Below, in pieces: positions 1-5,229 of a stretch of DNA of 7,093 nt. The position numbers were made by a program, and so were the translations under genes. The notes under the pieces are model-generated. The model did no database searches. It saw nothing but the letters and a program-made list of their open reading frames with translations, and was not told the origin of the DNA. Within the stretch, counting starts at the first letter, position 1. The number at the start of each line of letters is the position of its first letter. Origin of the DNA: Candidatus Sodaliphilus fimicaballi (GTDB lineage Bacteria > Bacteroidota > Bacteroidia > Bacteroidales > Muribaculaceae); assembly GCA_018065165.1 (NCBI GenBank), contig JAGHTV010000078.1:1-7093 (forward strand), given 5' to 3'.

Positions 1-1
1 G

Positions 2-886
2 CTAGGCATAGAGCTCGTCGTGCGACGCGCGAGTGTAGTGCTTGGCTGCCAGTGCCGCTGCTATTGCGCTCACTATCACGCCCAGCAGGGTGGTGAGTGT
101 CACGACAGTCACTACATCGTGTGGTGCCAGACATGTGACGAGGGCGTGGTAAAATGGGTCGTGCGACGCCGCCAGTCCTCTCCATGTCATTATTACCACT
201 CCTCCTGCCAGCACGCCTGCTACCAGTCCCATGATGGCTCCACGTAGCATATAGGGCCGCACGATGAACCATGTGTTGGCTCCCACAAGCGTCATAGTGT
301 GAATGTGGAAGCGCTGCGAGTAGGTTTGCAGTCGCACTAGACTGGTAATGAGCACTATTGCAATAATCAGCAGCAACGCTGCACTCACGGCTATCACTGT
401 GAGCAAGTGTTGCGCATTGTTCATGATGTTGTCCACTTGGCGGGTGCTTGTGGCCACATCAATCACGCCGGGCATTTGCTCCAACCCTTGCTTTATTGAC
501 ACTAGGCTGTCGTTGCTTGACCATTGCGTCTTTACATTGACCTCAATGGAAGCGTTAAGCGGATTCTCGCCCAGTATCACCACCAGGTCTTCGCCAGTCT
601 CGTCCTTCCACTGTTGCAGTGCCTCACTGCGAGTTACCACATGAGTATGAGCCGCAAATGGCATGGCAGCGATGAGAGAATTGAGGCTGTCGAGCTGGTC
701 GGGCATCACATTGTTTGCAATGCTCAGGTTCAGGCCGGCGCTCTCTTGCACCTGCCTGGTGAGTTTAGAAGCCACCAGTGTAGTTGCAGCCATGGCTGTG
801 ACGAGTAGCAACACTAGTGCCATGCACATTGCTGTGGTGACGGTGGCTCCAATGGGCCATAATGTTGAGTGTTTGCCTCGTGCCAT
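2..886 (-). CDS. ftsX: Cell division protein FtsX (ABC transporter-like permease)
   Basis: This is a complete 294-residue inner-membrane protein of the FtsX family. In the family, FtsX pairs with the ATPase FtsE at the division site and controls peptidoglycan hydrolases through its periplasmic loop. Four hydrophobic segments are visible at about residues 17-39, 161-184, 212-235 and 259-282. A periplasmic domain lies between the first two (about 40-160), which is the classic FtsX layout. Residues 108-115 (NPLNASIE) match the conserved 'NPLPASIEV' element, and MTLVGA at 198-203 is the conserved cytoplasmic-loop motif. The length is normal for the family. The start is Met at 886, about 65 bases downstream of a good promoter. 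No ftsE is adjacent; separation of ftsE and ftsX is, to my knowledge, common in Bacteroidetes. The gene ends at the window edge, so any downstream operon partners are out of view. Confidence 0.93.
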   Translation of the reverse strand: MARGKHSTLWPIGATVTTAMCMALVLLLVTAMAATTLVASKLTRQVQESAGLNLSIANNVMPDQLDSLNSLIAAMPFAAHTHVVTRSEALQQWKDETGEDLVVILGENPLNASIEVNVKTQWSSNDSLVSIKQGLEQMPGVIDVATSTRQVDNIMNNAQHLLTVIAVSAALLLIIAIVLITSLVRLQTYSQRFHIHTMTLVGANTWFIVRPYMLRGAIMGLVAGVLAGGVVIMTWRGLAASHDPFYHALVTCLAPHDVVTVVTLTTLLGVIVSAIAAALAAKHYTRASHDELYA

Positions 887-957
887 GTGATTGTGTCAAT
901 TACCCTAACTTTTGCTTGCGAGTTGTGCGGTTAAGCGCATAGTACGCAATTTCGGTG

Positions 958-988
958 CAAAGTTACAACCTCAAAAAGCGTTTGTCAA
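958..988 (-). promoter_or_regulatory. Bacteroidetes-type promoter upstream of ftsX
   Basis: Read on the minus strand, TAACTTTG (958-965) matches the -7 consensus TAnnTTTG exactly. A TTG (986-988) lies 20 bases upstream as the -33 element. Transcription should start near 950, giving a 5' leader of about 65 bases before ftsX. The site was identified by motif and spacing only. Confidence 0.7.
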
Positions 989-1060
989 CCTTTTTGCTGA
1001 TTTTTTTGTAATAAAGGGCCATTTGGTGATGAAGTAATCTCGATTCTATAGCAAAAAGGT
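988..1060. repeat. 11-bp perfect inverted repeat between the glycosyltransferase gene and ftsX
   Basis: ACCTTTTTGCT (988-998) and AGCAAAAAGGT (1050-1060) are exact reverse complements separated by 51 bases. The left arm touches the -33 element of the ftsX promoter. The right arm contains the T-tract that would serve the hairpin at 1065-1090 on the minus strand. It may be an operator, part of a long-loop terminator, or chance in an AT-rich spacer. Confidence 0.4.
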
Positions 1061-1090
1061 CATTGTACCCGTAGCGTCAGCTGCGGGTAC
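1053..1090 (-). terminator. Candidate terminator hairpin after the glycosyltransferase gene
   Basis: The arms GTACCCGTAG (1065-1074) and CTGCGGGTAC (1081-1090) form a 10-bp stem with one wobble pair and a six-base loop. On the minus strand a run of five T (1053-1057) follows, but only after seven intervening bases. This is looser than a typical intrinsic terminator. The hairpin sits 30 bases past the glycosyltransferase stop and before the ftsX promoter, which is where a terminator would be expected. Confidence 0.45.
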
Positions 1091-1120
1091 CTATATTAAA
1101 TGAAAACTGTGAATTACCTA

Positions 1121-2122
1121 TTAGAATTTCTTGCGGCCTCGCAGGTAGTAGTCCACGATAATGTTGCAACGGCACTCGGGCATCTCCTTGAGCAGGTTGC
1201 GTGTGGGGTGCTGTGTGTAGTTGCGACGCATAGTGCGGAAGTCGTTGTGTGCCTTGAGTATAGCCTTGGCATCGGCCCAGTGTAATGTCGCCACAGCCTT
1301 GCCCCAAGCCAGCGTGTCGAGCAAGCGACGCACTAGCAGGGTGTGTTTTGCGTCTTTCTCGGGCAGATTCTTGTGCAGCAGTACCAGGTTGTTGCGGAAG
1401 TTGAGATAAGTCTTTTGAGGATTGCCATAGGCGAGACTCGCTCCGCCCAGGTGATATACTGCACTCTTGGGCATCATCTTAACCTCGTGACCACTCAATA
1501 TGATGCGCCAGCACAGATCTATCTCCTCCATGTGGGCAAAGAAGTCCTTGTCGAGTCCGCCCACCTGCTTATAGAGGGCCGTACGCACCAGCAGACACGC
1601 GCCACTGGCCCACACGATGCTGGGGGTGATGTCGTCATACTGGCCATTATCGTCCTCAACGGCGTCGAAGATGCGTCCGCGGCAGTAGGGATATCCGTGA
1701 CAGTCAATATAGCCACCTGCGGCGCCGGCGTAGTCAAAGGTGTCCTTGCCCTCAACGCCGTCGTGCAGCAACTTAGGTTGCAGAGCACCCACCTCAGGGT
1801 GTGCCTCCATGTATTCCAGCATAGGGTCGAGCCAGCCAGCAGGAGTGCGCACATCACTGTTGAGCAGCACGGTGTACTCGTTATCGGTAACGGCAATCGC
1901 ACGATTGTAACCCTCGGCAAAACCGTAGTTCTCGTCAAGTTTGATCACCTTCACGGTGGGGAACTCCTCGCTGAGCACCTTGAGACTCTCATCGGTACTG
2001 CCATTGTCGGCAACCACCACCTCGGCAATGTCAGGGTTAGTATTCTCAACCACAGTAGTCAGGTAGCGACGCAGCAGCGCCGCACCGTTCCAGTTTAATA
2101 TGATGACTGCTACTTTCTTCAT
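1121..2122 (-). CDS. Family 2 glycosyltransferase (WbbL/rhamnosyltransferase-like)
   Basis: This 333-residue cytoplasmic or membrane-associated enzyme is predicted to move a sugar from a nucleotide-sugar donor to a glycan or lipid acceptor. The GT-A fold hallmarks are in order. VIILNWNG (6-13) is the first strand of the nucleotide-binding fold, and VVADNGSTDES (36-46) is the donor-binding loop. LLNSDV (86-91) takes the place of the metal-binding DxD. WASGACLLVR (171-180) and MEEIDLCWR (198-206) give the acceptor-side and catalytic-base region seen in WbbL-like proteins. There is no clear transmembrane segment. The C-terminal 100 residues are basic (ending RGRKKF), possibly for membrane contact. 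The start at 2122 gives MKKVAVIILNWNG, the usual N-terminus. It lies 59 bases after the larger DUF1573 gene with no recognisable promoter between, so it may be the last gene of that unit. The sugar and acceptor cannot be told from sequence alone. Confidence 0.9.
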   Translation of the reverse strand: MKKVAVIILNWNGAALLRRYLTTVVENTNPDIAEVVVADNGSTDESLKVLSEEFPTVKVIKLDENYGFAEGYNRAIAVTDNEYTVLLNSDVRTPAGWLDPMLEYMEAHPEVGALQPKLLHDGVEGKDTFDYAGAAGGYIDCHGYPYCRGRIFDAVEDDNGQYDDITPSIVWASGACLLVRTALYKQVGGLDKDFFAHMEEIDLCWRIILSGHEVKMMPKSAVYHLGGASLAYGNPQKTYLNFRNNLVLLHKNLPEKDAKHTLLVRRLLDTLAWGKAVATLHWADAKAILKAHNDFRTMRRNYTQHPTRNLLKEMPECRCNIIVDYYLRGRKKF

Positions 2123-2140
2123 TATCTATTAAAAATTCTC

Positions 2141-2172
2141 TCGAAAATTCGATATATCGATTCTTCGATTTG
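2141..2172. repeat. Four TCGA units at an exact 8-base period
   Basis: In the 59-base gap between the larger DUF1573 gene and the glycosyltransferase gene, TCGA occurs at 2141, 2149, 2157 and 2165, exactly eight bases apart. The units are TCGAAAAT, TCGATATA, TCGATTCT and TCGATTTG. Because TCGA is self-complementary, the block also contains a perfect 12-bp palindrome (2149-2160) and an ATCGA-TTCT-TCGAT hairpin (2156-2169). Function is unknown; a protein-binding site or a weak RNA structure in the intercistronic region is possible. Confidence 0.55.
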
Positions 2173-2181
2173 ACCGTTATA

Positions 2182-3318
2182 CTATAGTGGCGTCGACGGT
2201 AAAGTCGTCGTTGACTTTGTCACGAGGCCCACGAGTCGCACTTGTTGCTGGGGGTTGTCGGGGTCGTTTGTGATTATGGTGAGTGTGGTGTTGAGCAAGC
2301 CGCTCTCTAGTTTGTCGGGGTCGACCTGCAGGTCTATACCCGATGATTTCCCTTTCTTGATGCACGATGCTGGAGCATGCAATATGGTCACAGCCTTGTC
2401 GGGGCACCACACGCGACGCACCAGCAAGTCGCTCTTGCCTGTATTCTTAAGGAACTCATTACCTACAACCATTATCTTGACAACTCCAGGGGTGAGGCGG
2501 TCGAAGTCGAGTACATCCATCCCAAACTTGGCAACAGGGGCCTGTTCGCGTTGCTTGGGGGTGAGGCGGCTCATATCCTCGAGCACTCTAGCCATCACAT
2601 TTACACGTGCGATGCCTGAAATGGCTGTAGGCGAATTGTGCAACGCCTCGGTTATCACCAGCAGGGTGTCGACATTGAGTCCCCACAACGGAGCCTGACG
2701 CGTATCGTAATGCACCACAACGGCAGCAGCCGAGCCGGGTGCAACGGTATCGGGCACCACGGTGAGCGACACATGGGGGTTGTTACCCTCGATGGATGCC
2801 ACAAGTGTGTCGGGCGACGAGTTGTAGGCATTGATGTAGGCATTGCGCGTGTCGCCACGATAGAGTTCGCCCAGAGGCACATTGGCCACCTCAAGTCGCA
2901 AGTTGCCAGCCGCTATGGGATAGCGATGGTCAACAGTCTCGGGGGCGGCAACCACCTTGCCCCTGATGGTGAGGCGTGAGCGGCGGGGAGTGCCATTGGT
3001 ATACACAAATACATCCTTCTCAAACTCTCCTGGACGGCCCATAGGGTTATAGATGACGGTGACCACAGCGGTGTCGCCGGGTTCAATAGCACCATGGGTG
3101 TAATCGCTAGCCGTGCAGCCACAGGTGGGTTGCACACGAGTGATGACCAACGCCGAGTCGCCAGCGTTTACCAGCCGCATAGTGCATGTGGCTTTACCAT
3201 CGACCTCGTGAATGGTGCCGAAGTCATATTCGTGCTCGAGCCAGCTAACCTCGGCCTGGCTCCACGCAAGCAGCGTGTAGCACAATGCAGCAACCAGTGT
3301 GACTATAGCTCGATTCAT
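2182..3318 (-). CDS. Secreted multi-domain DUF1573 protein
   Basis: This 378-residue protein has a signal peptide (about 1-22, cleavage likely after SQA). Residues 24-122 form a DUF1573 domain, an Ig-like beta-sandwich related to ASPM/SPD-2/Hydin domains. It carries the hallmark CGCT (66-69) and NPMGRPG (91-97). Residues about 138-245 and 262-366 look like two further Ig-like repeats, with GxxxxG- and Asn/Asp-rich turns but no CGCT. The beta-rich composition and lack of a membrane anchor suggest a soluble periplasmic or surface protein, probably binding another protein or glycan; no enzymatic residues are apparent. The start at 3318 is six bases after the stop of the smaller DUF1573 gene, with AAAGGG just ahead, so translational coupling is likely. 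The domain family is a good call, but the biological role is unknown. The two C-terminal domains are inferred from pattern only. Confidence 0.82.
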   Translation of the reverse strand: MNRAIVTLVAALCYTLLAWSQAEVSWLEHEYDFGTIHEVDGKATCTMRLVNAGDSALVITRVQPTCGCTASDYTHGAIEPGDTAVVTVIYNPMGRPGEFEKDVFVYTNGTPRRSRLTIRGKVVAAPETVDHRYPIAAGNLRLEVANVPLGELYRGDTRNAYINAYNSSPDTLVASIEGNNPHVSLTVVPDTVAPGSAAAVVVHYDTRQAPLWGLNVDTLLVITEALHNSPTAISGIARVNVMARVLEDMSRLTPKQREQAPVAKFGMDVLDFDRLTPGVVKIMVVGNEFLKNTGKSDLLVRRVWCPDKAVTILHAPASCIKKGKSSGIDLQVDPDKLESGLLNTTLTIITNDPDNPQQQVRLVGLVTKSTTTLPSTPL

Positions 3319-3324
3319 ACCCTT

Positions 3325-3717
3325 TTACTTTGACTTGGCGGGGGTTACAGTGCCCTCAATAATGAGAGTGGTGCGAGCCTCCTTGCCATTGGTCTTTACC
3401 TTTACTGTCTTGCGGAAAGCACCTGGACGGCCCAGAGGGCTGTAAGTGACTTTGATTTTTCCCTTCTTGCCAGGCTTGATAGGCTTGGTGGTGTACTCAG
3501 GGCGAGTGCAACCGCACGACGCAGTAGCCTCAACTATGATGAGAGGCTTGTCGCCGGTATTGGTAAACTCAAATGTGTGCGACACCGGCCCCTTGTCTTC
3601 CTTAATCACGCCAAAGTCGTGACTGCGGTTGCTGAAGGTTGCCTGTGCAAAGCCGTCGGCCCACATCAATGATGTAGCCATCACACTGAGCAAGAGGACA
3701 AAAAATAAGCGTTTCAT
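3325..3717 (-). CDS. Secreted single-domain DUF1573 protein
   Basis: This 130-residue protein is the size typical of stand-alone DUF1573 proteins in Bacteroidetes. It has a signal peptide (MKRLFFVLLL onward, cleavage near residue 20-25), then one Ig-like domain covering about 26-124. The domain motifs are HDFGVI (33-38), TNTGDKPL (52-59), CGCT (68-71) and SPLGRPG (93-99). The same motifs appear at matching spacing in the N-terminal domain of the next gene, so the two are paralogous. The C-terminal half is very lysine-rich. The gene begins 26 bases after the AP1 stop, with no hairpin or promoter motif in that gap, and ends six bases before the larger DUF1573 gene. Co-transcription with AP1 is therefore likely. 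The two closely spaced cysteines could form disulfides or bind metal; that is speculation. Function is unknown. Confidence 0.88.
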   Translation of the reverse strand: MKRLFFVLLLSVMATSLMWADGFAQATFSNRSHDFGVIKEDKGPVSHTFEFTNTGDKPLIIVEATASCGCTRPEYTTKPIKPGKKGKIKVTYSPLGRPGAFRKTVKVKTNGKEARTTLIIEGTVTPAKSK

Positions 3718-3743
3718 TATTTTTTAAGTTTGAATTGCTGTAA

Positions 3744-5126
3744 TTACTTCTTGTACTTAGCAATCTTGTTGATAACCAATGGGATTTGTGTATTGTCGAG
3801 ACGACCGTGGAACTGCTCGGCACCCACACCTATTGCAAACACAGGCACGTGACCGCCAGAGTGCGAACCGCTTGCCCACGACACACCAGCGCTCTTATTG
3901 AGCAGGTCGCGAGCCTTAGATGCCAGAGCCGAGTTCACGCTGTACCAGTTCTCCTCCTTAGCGTCACCGTTAAATGCATTCTGGTAAGCCTCAAACAAGG
4001 CAATCTCGTCGCGCCATGCCACGGGAACCTCGGTAAACAGGCCGTAGCTCTCACTGAGCACATTCTTGATGTCTTCCCATGTCTTACGCATGCGGTTCTT
4101 CTTGAGTATGGTCAGTTTCTCGGTAACAGCATCGGTACTGCAAGTTTGGTACTGCAGGCGTTCCATATTGAGGTAGTAATGACCATTGCCGGGAACCATA
4201 CCGCCAGTCTCGTGGTCGGCAGTCACGACGATAAGCGTCTCCTTGGGGTGTTTCTTATAGAAGTCAAGAGCGAGCTTGATGGCGTTGTCAAAGTCTATAG
4301 TCTCCTTGATAACGGTTGCAGCATCGCGACCATGGCAAGCGTGGTCAATAGCACCACCTTCAACCATAAAGAAGAAACCATTCTTGTTGTTCTTCATGAG
4401 GGTATTAAGACCTATTTCAAAGATTTGAGGCAGCGTAAGATCACCATCCTCGCGGTCGATTGCATAGGGGATGTCACGCTTGCGGTCCTTGCGCTGAACC
4501 ATGATGAGTTTGTCGGCATTTTTCCATTTCGCCTTACCATCTTCATAGCCATAAGCATAGGTATAACCGTTATCGGCACATATCTGGTGCAGGTCAGTAC
4601 CATCGTCACCATTGGGGCGACGGAAGTCAGAACCAGCAAAGTATTCATAGCCCGAAGCAGCCAGTTCACGACCGATGGCGTTATGTGCACCACGGTTGGC
4701 CTGATGAGTATAGAACGCACCCGGAGTGGCATCGTCAATGTTTACTGTGGTACATATGCCCACCTTCTTGCCACTGGCCTTAGCCCAAGCAGCAATGCTC
4801 TGCACCGCAACAGTGTCGGTGCTCACGCCCAGCATGCTATTCTTAGTCTTATTAGCGGTTGCCAGAGCAGTACCAGCAGCTGCCGAGTCGGTAACATCAC
4901 TGTCGGCCGAGTATGAGGTGGCAAATGTCGCATAAGGCAGATCGGCAAACGCAAGGTGCTCGATACCGATTTTGCCATTGAGCGAAGCCAGATACAATTC
5001 AGTGCAATTAATCTGATTAAAGCCCATACCATCGCCGATGAAATAGAATACATATTTAGGCTGCTGTGCCATTACCGACAGAGCACAAACCAAACTTAGA
5101 GTTAAAATAGCGAATGTCTTTTTCAT
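3744..5126 (-). CDS. Secreted alkaline phosphatase, complete active site (AP1)
   Basis: This is a PhoA-superfamily phosphomonoesterase of 460 residues that should release phosphate from organic esters in the periplasm. A signal peptide precedes a likely cleavage at VMA|QQ (after residue 20). In E. coli PhoA numbering, the full set of catalytic residues can be matched. These are D32 (D51, FIGDGMG), S81 (S102 nucleophile, VTDSAAAG), D132 and T134 (D153 and T155), R145 (R166), E256 (E322), D261 and H265 (D327 and H331), D304 and H305 (D369 and H370, TADHETGG), and H422 (H412, SHSGGHVPV). The reading frame is open up to 5150, but I chose Met at 5126. It starts a proper signal peptide (MKKTFAIL), gives the same length as the paralogue AP2, and lies about 26 bases after the predicted transcription start. 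AP1 appears to lead a unit with the two DUF1573 genes downstream. Confidence 0.94.
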   Translation of the reverse strand: MKKTFAILTLSLVCALSVMAQQPKYVFYFIGDGMGFNQINCTELYLASLNGKIGIEHLAFADLPYATFATSYSADSDVTDSAAAGTALATANKTKNSMLGVSTDTVAVQSIAAWAKASGKKVGICTTVNIDDATPGAFYTHQANRGAHNAIGRELAASGYEYFAGSDFRRPNGDDGTDLHQICADNGYTYAYGYEDGKAKWKNADKLIMVQRKDRKRDIPYAIDREDGDLTLPQIFEIGLNTLMKNNKNGFFFMVEGGAIDHACHGRDAATVIKETIDFDNAIKLALDFYKKHPKETLIVVTADHETGGMVPGNGHYYLNMERLQYQTCSTDAVTEKLTILKKNRMRKTWEDIKNVLSESYGLFTEVPVAWRDEIALFEAYQNAFNGDAKEENWYSVNSALASKARDLLNKSAGVSWASGSHSGGHVPVFAIGVGAEQFHGRLDNTQIPLVINKIAKYKK

Positions 5127-5141
5127 AACTATAAATATTTC

Positions 5142-5159
5142 GTGTGTCAATTAACACAC
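5142..5159. repeat. Inverted repeat over the predicted AP1 transcription start
   Basis: GTGTGT (5142-5147) and ACACAC (5154-5159) are perfect inverted arms around CAATTA. They lie directly downstream of, and touch, the AP1 -7 element. The predicted start near 5152 falls inside the repeat. It could be an operator or a small 5' leader hairpin. The arms are short, so chance is possible. Confidence 0.35.
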
Positions 5160-5189
5160 AAAGTTAACTAATAGTTTCCACTTTTCAAA
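5159..5189 (-). promoter_or_regulatory. Near-consensus Bacteroidetes promoter of AP1
   Basis: On the minus strand a perfect TTTG (5186-5189) is followed by a 19-base spacer and TAACTTTG (5159-5166), matching the -33/-7 consensus fully. This shows that AP1 has its own promoter rather than depending on read-through from AP2. The -33 TTTG overlaps the end of the T-tract of the AP2 terminator. Confidence 0.8.
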
Positions 5190-5226
5190 AAAAAATTGCC
5201 CCGCGCACATTATTTACGCGAGGCAA
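5187..5226 (-). terminator. Intrinsic terminator of AP2
   Basis: The arms 5196-5205 and 5217-5226 pair over 10 bp (TTGCCTCGCG with CGCGGGGCAA on the minus strand, one wobble) around an 11-base loop. Nine T follow immediately (5187-5195). The hairpin begins three bases after the AP2 stop codon. It is a strong, textbook structure that separates AP2 from AP1. Confidence 0.88.
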
Positions 5227-5229
5227 GTA

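Noticed and set aside
1343..2098. Plus-strand open frame (251 codons) opposite the glycosyltransferase
   Set aside because: It is fully antisense to a gene with clear GT2 motifs, and its translation has no recognisable family. It is a codon-usage shadow.
3786..4916. Long plus-strand open frame (376 codons) opposite AP1, with similar ones opposite AP2
   Set aside because: It lies wholly antisense to a well-supported alkaline phosphatase. It recurs at the matching place in the paralogue because the coding strand is similar, and it has no recognisable domain or promoter.
5127..5150. Eight-residue N-terminal extension of AP1 (MTHEIFIV before MKK)
   Set aside because: It would spoil the signal peptide and start within the leader palindrome at the predicted transcription start. 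AP2 has no such extension. Met at 5126 is the better start.
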